DNA of 64,000 bases from Algicoccus sp048820935 (GCF_048820935.1 NZ_JBMERD010000004.1:62001-126000), one strand, 5' to 3'. Positions 50,823 through 61,044 are shown, counted from the first letter of the stretch. Notes: generated by a model from the letters alone, not told the origin. Made by a program: numbers and translations.

Positions 50823-52715
50823 GTGAACAATTCGTTCTCAAAAATTGCAGTCTGGATGGTGATTGCCTTAGTGCTTTTTACCGTCTTTAAACAGTTTGAT
50901 AGCCGCCCAAGTGGGCAGCATGCAGTGAGCTATACCCAGTTCATGCAAGATGCGGAAGCGGGTAAGATTCGTCGCGTCAACGTTCAGGGTGATGTGCTCC
51001 ATGTGGTTCCCGAAGGTGGGGCGCCCTATACCATCACGTCGCCTGGCGATATGTGGATGGTGTCTGACCTGATGAAAGCCGGTGTGCAGGTTTCAGGTAG
51101 TGCACGTGAAGAGCCTTCACTATTAATGAGCATTTTTGTGTCATGGTTCCCCATGCTTTTGCTCATTGGTGTTTGGATATTCTTTATGCGTCAGATGCAA
51201 GGGGGCGGCAAAGGCGGTGCGTTTAGTTTCGGTAAATCGAGAGCGCGCATGCTCGATGAGTCAACCAACAACGTGACGTTTGCTGATGTGGCCGGTTGCG
51301 ACGAGGCCAAAGAAGATGTTCAGGAGTTGGTGGATTTTCTGAGGGATCCAACTAAATTCCAACGTCTGGGTGGTCGGATTCCACGTGGCGTCTTGATGGT
51401 AGGTTCACCTGGGACAGGTAAAACATTGCTGGCCCGCGCCATTGCGGGTGAAGCCAAAGTGCCTTTCTTTAGCATTTCCGGTTCTGATTTTGTGGAAATG
51501 TTTGTCGGGGTGGGTGCTGCACGTGTGCGCGATATGTTTGAAAACGCTAAAAAGCATGCGCCTTGCATCATCTTTATCGATGAGATTGACGCAGTCGGTC
51601 GCCAACGTGGTGCGGGACTGGGTGGCGGTAACGATGAGCGCGAACAAACACTAAACCAGATGCTGGTAGAAATGGATGGTTTTGAGTCCAACCAGAGTGT
51701 GATTGTGATTGCTGCGACTAACCGTCCTGATGTGCTGGATCCTGCTTTGTTGCGCCCAGGACGTTTTGACCGTCAGGTTGTGGTGCCACTGCCCGATATT
51801 CGTGGTCGTGACCAGATTCTTCAAGTGCATATGCGTAAAGTGCCGTTGGCAGCCAATGTGGACCCCAACGTCCTGGCTCGTGGTACACCCGGTTTTTCCG
51901 GTGCAGACCTTGCCAACTTGGTGAACGAAGCTGCTTTGTTTGCAGCGCGTCGCAATGGTCGTTTGGTGGATATGTCTGACTTTGAACGTGCCAAAGATAA
52001 GATCATCATGGGTGCGGAACGTCGCTCGATGGTGATGCCCGAAGAAGAGCGTCGCAATACGGCCTATCACGAATCAGGTCACGCGGTGGTTGCGCGTATG
52101 CTGCCTAAGACTGACCCTGTGCATAAAGTCACCATTATTCCCCGCGGTCGAGCCTTGGGTGTGACGATGCAGTTACCTGAAGAAGACCGTTACAGCATGG
52201 ACAAAGAGCGTTTGTTGTCGATGATTGCGGTTCTGTTCGGTGGTCGAATTGCTGAAGAAATCTTTATGAATCAGATGACCACAGGTGCCTCAAATGACTT
52301 TGAGCGAGCCACAGCGATTGCACGCGATATCGTGACACGCTACGGCATGACCGAAGAACTGGGCCCAATGGTCTATGCAGATAACGAAGGCGAAGTGTTT
52401 CTGGGACGTGCCGTGACAAAAACCACGCACATGTCTGAAGCTACGATGCAAAAAGTGGATTCTGAAATCCGTCGTATTATCGATGAGCAATACAAGGTTG
52501 CACGGACTATTCTGGAAACCAATCGTGACAAGGTTGAAGCCATGACAGCGGCGTTGCTGGAGTGGGAAACCATCGATATGGATCAGATCAATGACATTAT
52601 GGATGGACGTGCACCTAGACCACCGAAAGAGCCTGGTCAGCCTTCTGGCTCATCACAGCCGCCAGTCGGACCAACACCGTCTGCGAGTGGAGAAAACCCG
52701 GCTGAGGCCGTTTAA
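50823..52715 (+). CDS. ftsH: ATP-dependent zinc metalloprotease FtsH
   Basis: FtsH is the membrane AAA+ protease that degrades LpxC, sigma32 and misassembled membrane proteins. The 630-residue product has two N-terminal membrane helices (about 8-24 and 103-121), Walker A GSPGTGKTLLARA, Walker B/SRH region, and the zinc motif HESGH. GTG 50823 (VNNSFSKIAVWMVIALVLF in translation) is the family start and has GGGAGATAAG upstream; the longer frame from ATG 50784 is not conserved. folP and glmM follow in the usual order. Confidence 0.96.
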   Translation: MNNSFSKIAVWMVIALVLFTVFKQFDSRPSGQHAVSYTQFMQDAEAGKIRRVNVQGDVLHVVPEGGAPYTITSPGDMWMVSDLMKAGVQVSGSAREEPSLLMSIFVSWFPMLLLIGVWIFFMRQMQGGGKGGAFSFGKSRARMLDESTNNVTFADVAGCDEAKEDVQELVDFLRDPTKFQRLGGRIPRGVLMVGSPGTGKTLLARAIAGEAKVPFFSISGSDFVEMFVGVGAARVRDMFENAKKHAPCIIFIDEIDAVGRQRGAGLGGGNDEREQTLNQMLVEMDGFESNQSVIVIAATNRPDVLDPALLRPGRFDRQVVVPLPDIRGRDQILQVHMRKVPLAANVDPNVLARGTPGFSGADLANLVNEAALFAARRNGRLVDMSDFERAKDKIIMGAERRSMVMPEEERRNTAYHESGHAVVARMLPKTDPVHKVTIIPRGRALGVTMQLPEEDRYSMDKERLLSMIAVLFGGRIAEEIFMNQMTTGASNDFERATAIARDIVTRYGMTEELGPMVYADNEGEVFLGRAVTKTTHMSEATMQKVDSEIRRIIDEQYKVARTILETNRDKVEAMTAALLEWETIDMDQINDIMDGRAPRPPKEPGQPSGSSQPPVGPTPSASGENPAEAV

Positions 52716-52733
52716 AGGAAGTTCGGAGCGCTC

Positions 52734-53594
52734 ATGAGTGCAACGCACTGGCAATGTGGCCGTTTTGTGCTGGACTTGCACAAAACGGTCGTGATGGGGG
52801 TGGTGAATATCACCCCCGATTCTTTTTCTGATGGTGGTCGTTACGCCAGTACCGATCAGGCGATCGCACAAGCCCATCGTTTAATTGAGGAAGGTGCCCA
52901 GATCATTGATCTAGGCGCAGAGTCCACGCGACCTGGTGCGACTCCCGTCAATGATGCGCAGGAACTGGCAAGAATCCTACCTGTCATGGAAGCATTGCGT
53001 GACAGCGGCGTTGTACTGTCAGTCGATACGAGTAAACCCAATGTCATGCGGACCGTTTTACAAATGGGCGCAGATTTGATCAATGATATTTCGGGTTTGC
53101 GTCATCCAGAGGCGCGTGCCATTGTGGCTGGACACAAAACATGTGGTGTTTGCGTCATGCATATGCAAGGCACGCCCGCGACCATGCAGATTTCACCTCA
53201 GTATGGTGATGTGGTGGCTGATGTGTTTGACGAGTTGCGCAGCACAGCCAGATCATTGCAGGCAGATGGCATTGCTGCCGACAGAATTTCATTAGACCCA
53301 GGTTTTGGGTTTGGCAAGAGTGTTCATCACAATTTAACCCTCATGCGTCATCTGTCAGAATTGGTGGCCAGTGGCTATCCAGTGACTGTGGGTGTATCCA
53401 GAAAGTCCATGCTGGGTGCCATTACTGGACGTTCGGTTGATCAGCGATTAGTCGGGAGTGTGGCTGCCATGCTGGTTTTGGTTGCGCGAGGTGCGCAAAT
53501 CGTGCGTGTCCATGATGTGCAAGAAACGGTCGATGCACTGCGTGTTTGGGATGCTGTTAATTTTGGATGGAAACAAGAGGAGTCAATCCCGTGA
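52734..53594 (+). CDS. folP: Dihydropteroate synthase
   Basis: FolP condenses 6-hydroxymethyldihydropterin diphosphate with p-aminobenzoate; it is the sulfonamide target. The 286-residue product carries both signature motifs MGVVNITPDSFSDGG and DLGAESTRPGA, and the SLDPGFGFGKS motif. It lies 18 bases after ftsH. Its stop overlaps the glmM start by 4 bases (GTGA). Confidence 0.96.
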   Translation: MSATHWQCGRFVLDLHKTVVMGVVNITPDSFSDGGRYASTDQAIAQAHRLIEEGAQIIDLGAESTRPGATPVNDAQELARILPVMEALRDSGVVLSVDTSKPNVMRTVLQMGADLINDISGLRHPEARAIVAGHKTCGVCVMHMQGTPATMQISPQYGDVVADVFDELRSTARSLQADGIAADRISLDPGFGFGKSVHHNLTLMRHLSELVASGYPVTVGVSRKSMLGAITGRSVDQRLVGSVAAMLVLVARGAQIVRVHDVQETVDALRVWDAVNFGWKQEESIP

Positions 53595-54925
53595 GTCGCA
53601 AATATTTTGGAACAGATGGTGTACGCGGACTTGTTGGTGGTGACTTGATGAATCCGCAGTTTGCATTGCGTCTAGGCTTTGCGGCGGGACAGGTGTTCAG
53701 AAAGATGAACAAGGGCACAGCACGCACCTCTGTCTTAATTGGTAAAGATACGCGCGTAAGTGGCTATATGCTGGAGTCTGCCTTAGAGGCCGGATTCGCA
53801 TCAGCCGGCGTGGATGTGTTGTTAGCAGGTCCGGTACCGACGCCAGCTGTGGCTTATTTAACACGTGCGTGGCGCTTGTCAGCTGGCGTGGTGATTAGTG
53901 CGTCACACAATCCCTATTACGACAATGGCATCAAGTTCTTTTCTGGTCTTGGCACAAAACTGCCCGATGAGTGGGAGTTGATGATTGAAGCCGCGATCGA
54001 TGAGCCACTTCAATGTGAAAGCTCTGCTGATCTGGGTCGCGCACGACGTATTAGTGATGCAGCAGGTCGCTATATTGAGTTTTGTAAGGGCACGTTTGGG
54101 ACTGAACTTGATCTAGATGGTGTCAAACTTGTGGTTGATGCTGCGCATGGTGCGGCTTATGGGATCGCACCTCACGTCTTTGAAGAGCTGGGTGCGTCTG
54201 TGCATGCGATTGGAGTTAAGCCAGATGGGTTTAACATCAATGAAGGTGTCGGTGCCTTGCATCCAGAAAAGCTTGCCGCTGAAGTGATTGCCAGAGGGGC
54301 AGATTACGGCATCGCACTGGATGGTGATGCAGATCGCGTACAGATGGTGGATGCGACTGGCCGCATTTATAACGGTGACGAACTGTTGTATGCCATTGTT
54401 CGTGAACGGGCAATGCGTCAGCCGGTGGCCGGCGTCGTCGGTACGGTCATGACAAACCTAGGCGTTGAGCTGGCGCTGCAAGCGATGGATATTCCGTTTG
54501 AGCGCGCTGCGGTAGGCGATCGTCACGTCATGGAGAAACTGCAGGCACAGGGTTGGTTGTACGGCGGCGAAAGCTCCGGGCATTTGTTGTGTCTGGATAA
54601 TCATTCTACTGGCGATGGCATTATTGCCAGTCTGCAGGTGCTTGCCGCACTGCGTCGTTACCAAAGTGATCTGTCGGATTGGATTCGCGATTTGTCGATG
54701 ATGCCTCAAGTGCTGATCAATGTGGAGATTGCGCCAGATCTGGATTGGGCCTCACACCCAGGGCTTGAAAAAGCGCGCATCCAAGTTGAAAAAACACTGG
54801 GTGATCAGGGACGTATTCTGATTCGCGCATCTGGAACCGAGCCGAAGTTGCGACTGATGGTGGAAGCACGGGATGCCCAGATGGCGCAGGAGTGTGCTCA
54901 ACAATTGGCTGACAGTTTGCTCTAA
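53591..54925 (+). CDS. glmM: Phosphoglucosamine mutase
   Basis: GlmM interconverts glucosamine-6- and -1-phosphate for UDP-GlcNAc synthesis. The 444-residue product starts at GTG 53591 (VSRKYFGTDGVRGLVG) and has the catalytic phospho-serine S105 in ISASHNPYYDNG, the metal loop DGDADR and the sugar-binding GESSGH. AGGAG lies nine bases upstream. It is the last gene of the ftsH-folP-glmM transcript; an imperfect hairpin follows. Confidence 0.96.
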   Translation: MSRKYFGTDGVRGLVGGDLMNPQFALRLGFAAGQVFRKMNKGTARTSVLIGKDTRVSGYMLESALEAGFASAGVDVLLAGPVPTPAVAYLTRAWRLSAGVVISASHNPYYDNGIKFFSGLGTKLPDEWELMIEAAIDEPLQCESSADLGRARRISDAAGRYIEFCKGTFGTELDLDGVKLVVDAAHGAAYGIAPHVFEELGASVHAIGVKPDGFNINEGVGALHPEKLAAEVIARGADYGIALDGDADRVQMVDATGRIYNGDELLYAIVRERAMRQPVAGVVGTVMTNLGVELALQAMDIPFERAAVGDRHVMEKLQAQGWLYGGESSGHLLCLDNHSTGDGIIASLQVLAALRRYQSDLSDWIRDLSMMPQVLINVEIAPDLDWASHPGLEKARIQVEKTLGDQGRILIRASGTEPKLRLMVEARDAQMAQECAQQLADSLL

Positions 54926-54930
54926 GCTCT

Positions 54931-54961
54931 AGTCAGTCATCCAGTCTTGTATTGACTGACT
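54931..54961. repeat. Inverted repeat between glmM and ppx
   Basis: Perfect nine-base arms AGTCAGTCA (54931-54939) and TGACTGACT (54953-54961) with a 13-base loop, lying in the 51-base gap between the convergent glmM and ppx. No U-run follows either strand, so a terminator role is only possible. Confidence 0.4.
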
Positions 54962-54976
54962 GGGACTGTTGCTACT

Positions 54977-56467
54977 TTAAGGGCAGGCAATGAGTTCGAA
55001 GGTAAAGCCTGCTTTTTCCCATTCCTGCTGCTCGGTCTGTAAAGAGTAGTGCGCCAGCGGATGATCCTGTAACCACAGTCGGTCCACTTTGGTGATGATG
55101 TGTTTATCTTGAAATGTGACGGATAGTGTCAGGCGGTTGATTTCTTCACGTCGTCGGCAAAGTAGTGTCGCTAGCCGCAGTGCAAGAATGGCTTTCCACT
55201 GGCGATCATGCCGAATCTTGTTGGTGATTTTGGAGAGTTTGCCATGGTGGGCGAGGACCAGCATGGCGAGCAAATCCTGATCAACCTTTGAAAACCCAGG
55301 CATGTCTGCATGGGTCAGAATATAAGCACCGTGCTTGTGATAGCCCGATTGCGCAATGGACAGTCCGGCTTCATGTAAATCAGAAGCCCAGCTTAGGAAG
55401 TGACGCAAGTCATCATCGATATCATCCTGAATCGCAATGCTGTCATACAGACTTAAACAGGCACGTTTGACGCGCGCGGCCTGACGACTTTCAACACGGT
55501 AGCGTTTCATAAAGGCTTTAACCGTTTCGTCACGTCGATCACGAAAGGACTCGCGACCCGCCAGATCCACTAAAACTCCCAATCGCAGGGCGCCATCGCC
55601 TGTTCGCATGCGATCGATCTGTAGTTCTTCAAAAAATCCTGTCATGATCGCTAGGCCACCAGGCAACACATCCGCACGATGAGATTTGATGCCGGGTAGG
55701 TCTTCAACAATGACGCGTCCTGCTGAGATGAGCTTGTCTTTGAGTCGATGTAAGCCTTCTAACGTAATGCCATGTTCAGATAAACCGCCTTCAGTCAGAA
55801 TCGCGTAGAGGGCTTTAGAACTCCCTGAAGAGCCATAGGCTTGTTGCCAACCAAGACGACAATAGGGTTTGGTGATGATTTCAATTTCACGCCGTGCGCA
55901 GGTGATGGCTGCTTGCATCCTGTCAGCATCAATCTGCCCATCCGGGAAAAACCGTCGGCTGTAGCTGACACACCCCATATAAAGGGATGCCGTCAAGACG
56001 GGGGTGTCACGCTGTCCAATGACGGCTTCAGTTGAACCGCCACCAATGTCAATCACCAAACGATGATCGTCACTCGCAGGCAGTGTCTGACTGACCCCGG
56101 TATAAATCAGACGAGCCTCTTCTCGACCCGCAATCACTTCAATAGGAAATCCTAATGCGGCTTCTGCGCGGGGTAAAAACTGAGGTGTATTGCGTGCGAC
56201 TCGGAAAGTGTTGGTGGCCACTGCGCGGACTCGATCAGGATCGAAGCTGCGTAAGCGATCTCCGAAGCGATGCAAGACTTCGAGTGCGCGTTCAATGGCG
56301 TCTTCGCTGAGAATTTTGTTCTCATTGAGGCCAGCCGCTAAGCGCACGGTTTCTTTAAGCTTGTCTATCTGATAGATTTGGCGCAGACCGTCTGTTTGCT
56401 CAACGCGTCCGATTGATAACCGAAAGCTATTTGAGCCAATATCAACGGCAGCCAGTAGATGTTCCAT
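54977..56467 (-). CDS. ppx: Exopolyphosphatase (Ppx/GppA family)
   Basis: Ppx releases phosphate from polyphosphate ends, or hydrolyses pppGpp if GppA-like. The 496-residue product has the N-terminal sugar-kinase/Hsp70-fold motif LAAVDIGSNSFRLSIGRVE, the VIDIGGGSTEAVIG phosphate motif (about 132-150) and a C-terminal HD-like domain (about 300-496). The start is ATG 56467; the longer frame from 56545 has no similarity. It faces ppk1 across about 155 bases. Confidence 0.94.
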   Translation of the reverse strand: MEHLLAAVDIGSNSFRLSIGRVEQTDGLRQIYQIDKLKETVRLAAGLNENKILSEDAIERALEVLHRFGDRLRSFDPDRVRAVATNTFRVARNTPQFLPRAEAALGFPIEVIAGREEARLIYTGVSQTLPASDDHRLVIDIGGGSTEAVIGQRDTPVLTASLYMGCVSYSRRFFPDGQIDADRMQAAITCARREIEIITKPYCRLGWQQAYGSSGSSKALYAILTEGGLSEHGITLEGLHRLKDKLISAGRVIVEDLPGIKSHRADVLPGGLAIMTGFFEELQIDRMRTGDGALRLGVLVDLAGRESFRDRRDETVKAFMKRYRVESRQAARVKRACLSLYDSIAIQDDIDDDLRHFLSWASDLHEAGLSIAQSGYHKHGAYILTHADMPGFSKVDQDLLAMLVLAHHGKLSKITNKIRHDRQWKAILALRLATLLCRRREEINRLTLSVTFQDKHIITKVDRLWLQDHPLAHYSLQTEQQEWEKAGFTFELIACP

Positions 56468-56622
56468 AACGACAACTCTGTTTCGTGACACGCTGATTAT
56501 ATGGGTAGTATGAGAAATAGCGACCATCTGTTTCTGTCCGAACATGAAAAATATGACACAAACCTGTTCGAATCAGCGAAGATGACCCTATATAGCGATT
56601 GTTTCAACGTTTGAAAGCCATC

Positions 56623-58737
56623 ATGGGAACAAAAATAAAAGCGGCCGATGTTCAAAATACAGAAGAAGAGATTCTGGGTTCAGTGGAGTATCTGAATCGA
56701 GAGTTGTCTTTGTTGCAGTTTAATGCTCGTGTGTTGGCGATGGCCAATGAAAGCACGACACCTTTGCTGGAGCGGTTGCGGTATTTGTGTATCGTGGGTT
56801 CAAACTTGGACGAGTTTTTTGAGATTCGAGTCTCGAGTCTGAAAGAGCAAATGCGTTTGCATCCGACGCGTCGTGGACCGGATGGTCTGACGGCACGCCA
56901 GGCTTTTGAGCTGGTGCAGATCAAAGTACATAAGCTTGTGGCTGAGCTCTATGGTTTGTTTAATGACAAGGTTTTGCCTGCAATGCGGCAAGAGGGCGTG
57001 TATCTGCACCATGCACATGAGTGGAATGAGGTCCAGTTGGCATGGGCACATGAGCTGTTTGTGCGTGACATGATGCCATTGCTCACACCAATTGGTCTGG
57101 ATCCTGCGCACCCCTTTCCTCGTGTCTATAACAAGAGTTTGAACTTTATTGTGGAGTTATCAGGCGAAGATGCTTTTGACCGTAAAGCGACGGTTGCTGT
57201 CGTGCGAGCGCCTAGAGCCTTGCCACGGGTTGTGCGTATGCCGCCTGAAGTATCAGGCTTGCCGCATGGCTTTATCTTATTGACCTCATTGATTCGAGCA
57301 TTTGCGTCTGAATTGTTTCCGGGTATGACTGCACAGGGCATCTACCAGTGGCGTGTTACCCGCAACAGTGACTTGTTTGTCGATGAAGAGGAAGTGACTA
57401 ATCTGAGATTGGCACTTCAGGGGGAATTGTCGCAACGTAACTTTGGGGCGGCAGTGCGCCTAGAAATTGACAAAGATTTACCCGCAGAGATTGAGGCTTT
57501 GCTGCACCGAGAGTTTGGACTGACTCAAGAAGACACGTATCGTGTGACTGGGCCCGCCAACTTTTCTCGTTTGATCCAGATCTGTCAGGAGGTCAAACGA
57601 CCCGAATGGCTCTTTGAAGAAATGCATGGTGCCATCCCGAAAGCGTTTATGGGTTTGTCGCCAACGGGTGGTGAGATCTTTGATGTGCTGAGTAAGTCTG
57701 ATCAGTTGCTACATCATCCATATCAATCATTTCGTCCCATTATCGAGTTGCTAACAGCTGCGGCGCGTGATCCAAATGTCGTTGCCATTAAGCAAACGAT
57801 TTATCGCACAGGGGAAGACTCTGAGCTGATGCAGTTGCTCATTGCAGCGGCTCGTGCTGGCAAAGAAGTGACGGTCGTTGTGGAGCTCATGGCGCGGTTT
57901 GATGAGCAGACCAACATTAACTGGGCTTCTCGGCTTGAAGAGGTCGGTGCGCATGTCTCCTATGGGGTGGTCGGTCATAAAACGCATGCCAAAATGCTCT
58001 TGGTGTTGCGTCGAGAAGAAGGTGGGATCCGTCGCTATGGGCATCTCGGCACTGGGAATTACCATTCTAAGACAGCTCGTTTGTATACAGACTTTGGATT
58101 ACTGACAGCGAATCCCGAAATCTGTGAAGATATGGACAAAGTGTTTGCGCAGCTCACAGGGTTAGGTGCTCGGCGTGAACTCAAGCAGTTGTTGCAGTCG
58201 CCATTTGATATGCATGCCGCGTTTGTGGCGATGATTCAAGCTGAAGCACAAGCTGCGCGAGAAGGTGCCCGAGCGGTTATTAAAGCCAAAATGAATGCAT
58301 TGCTCGAGCCACAAATTATCCATGAGCTTTACGCTGCTAGCCAAGCGGGCGTGCAGATTGATTTGATCGTGCGTGGAGCATGTGCATTGCGAGCCGGTGT
58401 GCCTGGCCTATCGGACAACATTCGGGTGCGCTCGATTGTGGGGCGGTTCTTAGAGCATTCGCGTGTTTTTTACTTTTATGCACAAGGTCGCGAAGCGGTT
58501 TATTTATCATCAGCAGATTGGCGGGACCGTAACTTTTTTAGGCGAGTAGAGCTGGCTGTGCCGATCTTAAGTCCTGTTCTCAAGCGGCGTGTCATTCATG
58601 AGGCATTTACACTTGCTTTGCGTGACAACGTACGCGCCTGGGTGCAGAATCGAGATGGTACTTATACGAAGGTGCGCAACCGGCGTGAGCCTGTGAATAT
58701 GCAGGCACAATTGATTTCGTTGTTGCAAAACAAATAG
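56623..58737 (+). CDS. ppk1: Polyphosphate kinase 1
   Basis: PPK1 makes inorganic polyphosphate from ATP. The 704-residue product has the four-domain layout: N-domain starting YLNRELSLLQFNARVLAMAN, a head domain, and two C-terminal catalytic domains. The autophosphorylated His is at about residue 455 in GHKTHAKMLL, with YGHLGTGNYHSKTARLYTDFGLLT following. ATG 56623 is preferred; TTG 56599 upstream is in frame. The divergent pairing with ppx is a conserved way to balance synthesis and breakdown. Confidence 0.96.
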   Translation: MGTKIKAADVQNTEEEILGSVEYLNRELSLLQFNARVLAMANESTTPLLERLRYLCIVGSNLDEFFEIRVSSLKEQMRLHPTRRGPDGLTARQAFELVQIKVHKLVAELYGLFNDKVLPAMRQEGVYLHHAHEWNEVQLAWAHELFVRDMMPLLTPIGLDPAHPFPRVYNKSLNFIVELSGEDAFDRKATVAVVRAPRALPRVVRMPPEVSGLPHGFILLTSLIRAFASELFPGMTAQGIYQWRVTRNSDLFVDEEEVTNLRLALQGELSQRNFGAAVRLEIDKDLPAEIEALLHREFGLTQEDTYRVTGPANFSRLIQICQEVKRPEWLFEEMHGAIPKAFMGLSPTGGEIFDVLSKSDQLLHHPYQSFRPIIELLTAAARDPNVVAIKQTIYRTGEDSELMQLLIAAARAGKEVTVVVELMARFDEQTNINWASRLEEVGAHVSYGVVGHKTHAKMLLVLRREEGGIRRYGHLGTGNYHSKTARLYTDFGLLTANPEICEDMDKVFAQLTGLGARRELKQLLQSPFDMHAAFVAMIQAEAQAAREGARAVIKAKMNALLEPQIIHELYAASQAGVQIDLIVRGACALRAGVPGLSDNIRVRSIVGRFLEHSRVFYFYAQGREAVYLSSADWRDRNFFRRVELAVPILSPVLKRRVIHEAFTLALRDNVRAWVQNRDGTYTKVRNRREPVNMQAQLISLLQNK

Positions 58738-58782
58738 TTTTAGTGAAGATACGCTCATCAGGGAAACATTTTTGTAAATATG

Positions 58783-58791
58783 TGCTATGAT
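58783..58791 (+). promoter_or_regulatory. Candidate extended -10 promoter upstream of tRNA-Pro
   Basis: TGC-TATGAT (TG 58783-58784, -10 58786-58791), giving a start near 58798, about 74 bases before the tRNA. The -35 position (GAAACA) is only half-matched. Confidence 0.35.
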
Positions 58792-58871
58792 GCTTTTCTA
58801 TCCTGATTCAGGGCTGTTGTGAATTGGTTGTTAGGCACAACATCTTTCGGGATTGTCTCTCAAGAGTCAGT

Positions 58872-58948
<77 letters not shown>

Positions 58949-59153
58949 AATACTCTTTCTGTCAGTCTTCTGATGGCTCTTCCCGATTAAGGGGGGATGG
59001 CCACTCATCACACTCAGTTAAAAAAGCCAACCCAACCGCACTGGGCTAGTACTCTTAGTCGGTAATTCTCAAAGTTTCTAAATCCAAACGCTCTTCTTGA
59101 AAATATTTCCATCGCGGCAAATTGCCGTACGATTAAGCAAGGAGAATCCTATT

Positions 59154-59435
59154 ATGTCAGCCAGAGTTTCTACTACTTGCCTCGAGATTCGGATTAGTAT
59201 CGAGCTGCATGCAATGCTTAAGCACGCTGCTGAACTTGAAGGGCGCACCATGACGGATTTCGTGATCGCTGCTGTTCACGATGCAGCCCTACGCACTGTC
59301 GAACAAGCTGAGATTATTCGGTTATCGATGGCGGATCAGGCATGTTTTGTGCAAGCACTGCTGTCACCACCTAAACAGACGCCTGCTTTGGGGCGTGCCT
59401 TTGTTCGTCACAGAAAACTCCTGTGCTCTGAATGA
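59154..59435 (+). CDS. DUF1778 (TacA-like) antitoxin, orphan
   Basis: A 93-residue protein of the DUF1778/TacA group: ribbon-helix-helix N-terminus (LEIRISIELHAMLKHAAELE), then GRTMTDFVIAAVHDAA and the C-terminal toxin-binding segment PKQTPALGRAFVRHRKLL. TacA neutralises GNAT-type acetyltransferase toxins (TacT) that modify aminoacyl-tRNA. Here no GNAT gene follows: there are 178 non-coding bases and then marC. AAGGAG stands before ATG 59154. It is either a solitary antitoxin/regulator or the remainder of a lost pair. Confidence 0.85.
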   Translation: MSARVSTTCLEIRISIELHAMLKHAAELEGRTMTDFVIAAVHDAALRTVEQAEIIRLSMADQACFVQALLSPPKQTPALGRAFVRHRKLLCSE

Positions 59436-59613
59436 GTTGTACGCCGTTTCGGTCTGCTGAATAGTGAAGAGTGTATTACTGGCTATTGCACCTCGGCTTG
59501 TGCAAGAATTTTACTAACTGATTTGCTGATCACCTTTAAGTTTTACTGAATGACCCATTGCGATTGTTGCGTACAATGGAAGTTCTTTTGAATAACGTCT
59601 CTATGGTCGGCTT

Positions 59614-60309
59614 ATGGAATCAATCGTTCAGTTCTTTCATCTGATTCTGATCGGTTTTGTCATGATGTTGCCGCTGGCAAACCCATTGACATCGATGTCG
59701 CTGTTGCTGGCGTTAGGTAAAGACCTGTCGAACTTTGAACGTAAGAAGCAAGTTCGGCAAGCAGCGATTTATGTTGTAGGCATCATGCTGGTCACGTACT
59801 ACGCCGGTAGTTTTGTGCTCAGTGCGTTTTCTATTTCGTTACCAGGGATGCGAATTGCGGGTGGTTTGATCGTGGCCTATATCGGCTTCAAAATGTTGTT
59901 TCCATCGACCACGTTGTCAGATATTCCTGAAGCACAGCAAGTGGAAGAAGATGGTCAAGCCGTGAAGCGCATTGTCCCGAACCTTGCTTTTGTGCCGTTG
60001 GCGATGCCTGGTACAGCTGGTCCGGGTACGATGGCGTTAATCATGAGTGCAGCATCACAAATTCAAGCCTCACAGCACCACTATGCTGCGTGGGTTATTT
60101 TACTTGTGCCGGTTGTTGTGGCAGGCTTACTTGGCTTGTTGTTTTATGTCTGTTTGCGATCTGCTGATCGCATTGTGGCGATGGTGGGTCAGGATGCTGT
60201 GGAGGCTGTTGCAAGAATCATGGGATTCTTGCTGGTTTGTATGGCAGTCCAATTCGTGATTGATGGCGTATTGACTATCTCCTCGCATCCTGAACTTTAT
60301 GTGAAGTGA
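59614..60309 (+). CDS. MarC/YchE-family inner-membrane protein
   Basis: A 231-residue protein of the MarC (UPF0056) family with six hydrophobic helices. Typical blocks are FHLILIGFVMMLPLANPLTS at the N-terminus, FKMLFPS in the middle and PLAMPGTAGPGTMALIMSAA (about 130-150). The function of MarC proteins is not settled; a role in multidrug resistance was once proposed and is now doubted. A -10-like TACAAT (59573-59578) sits upstream. It is convergent with the SCO gene, 26 bases apart. Confidence 0.88.
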   Translation: MESIVQFFHLILIGFVMMLPLANPLTSMSLLLALGKDLSNFERKKQVRQAAIYVVGIMLVTYYAGSFVLSAFSISLPGMRIAGGLIVAYIGFKMLFPSTTLSDIPEAQQVEEDGQAVKRIVPNLAFVPLAMPGTAGPGTMALIMSAASQIQASQHHYAAWVILLVPVVVAGLLGLLFYVCLRSADRIVAMVGQDAVEAVARIMGFLLVCMAVQFVIDGVLTISSHPELYVK

Positions 60310-60335
60310 CGATCAAAGATCGTTTGTGCACAGGC

Positions 60336-60956
60336 TTATGACGATTGCTTGCCTTCTTTAAGCAGCAGCTTGATGTCGTGCACGATCTCTTCACCCGTCA
60401 TCTCTGGACCAATGAGTACTCTGGCTTGTCCTTTTTGGTCTAAAAGATAAAAAGCAGCTGTGTGGTTCATTTCGTAGTGTTCAGGATCACCGGTGGCTTC
60501 TTTGTTGTAAATCACGTTAAACGCGTCAGCTGTCTTTTCTAGTGCATCCGCATCTCCGTAAAGACCTATGAATTCCGGATTAAAGGCTTTGACATATGCA
60601 TCAAGAATGTCGGGTGTGTCACGCTCTGGGTCGACTGTCACCATAATGACTTGAACGTCTTCATGGCCAGTGTCTAAAACTTCCATGGCATGCGCAGCTT
60701 GCGCCAATGCGGTTGGGCAAATGTCTGGGCACTGGGTGTAACCGAAATACACCATTAGAACTTTGCCGGCGTAGTCCTCTAGGGTTTTTGTGGCGCCGCT
60801 TACATCTTGTAATGTCCACTCGGGTGCGAGTCTAGCGCGTGAGAGGTCACCACCTTCAAATGCCAAAGGCGCGGCGAATGCGAAGGCCGTGCTTAAGCTA
60901 AAAACAATGCCCATGGCGCCAGTCAAAAGTCGCTGTCGAAAGGCGTGTTTGTTCAT
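60336..60956 (-). CDS. SCO1/SenC-family copper chaperone / thiol oxidoreductase
   Basis: SCO proteins deliver copper to cytochrome oxidase CuA or other copper enzymes. The 206-residue product has a signal peptide (about 1-28), the thioredoxin fold with the copper motif CPDIC (C76 and C80, in YTQCPDICPTA), and the conserved His (about H165 in EMNHTAAFYL) that completes the copper site. It is divergent from nirV across a 204-base region that holds an FNR-type box, and nirK follows nirV, so it may supply copper for nitrite reductase. A cytochrome oxidase role cannot be excluded. Confidence 0.92.
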   Translation of the reverse strand: MNKHAFRQRLLTGAMGIVFSLSTAFAFAAPLAFEGGDLSRARLAPEWTLQDVSGATKTLEDYAGKVLMVYFGYTQCPDICPTALAQAAHAMEVLDTGHEDVQVIMVTVDPERDTPDILDAYVKAFNPEFIGLYGDADALEKTADAFNVIYNKEATGDPEHYEMNHTAAFYLLDQKGQARVLIGPEMTGEEIVHDIKLLLKEGKQSS

Positions 60957-61044
60957 TAGATACTCCGCTACGTTTGTGAATCAATGTGAGTGATTTCATT
61001 ATTTCATGTTCGACACTAAAAAGATTTGAAATGTTTTCTAATGT

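Noticed and set aside
56468..56622. Pho box in the divergent ppx-ppk1 region
   Set aside because: Only a loose ATGACA-like half site is present; the tandem CTGTCAT pattern is absent.
59436..59613. A short GNAT toxin partner for the DUF1778 antitoxin
   Set aside because: No frame in this gap reaches a length or motif compatible with an acetyltransferase.
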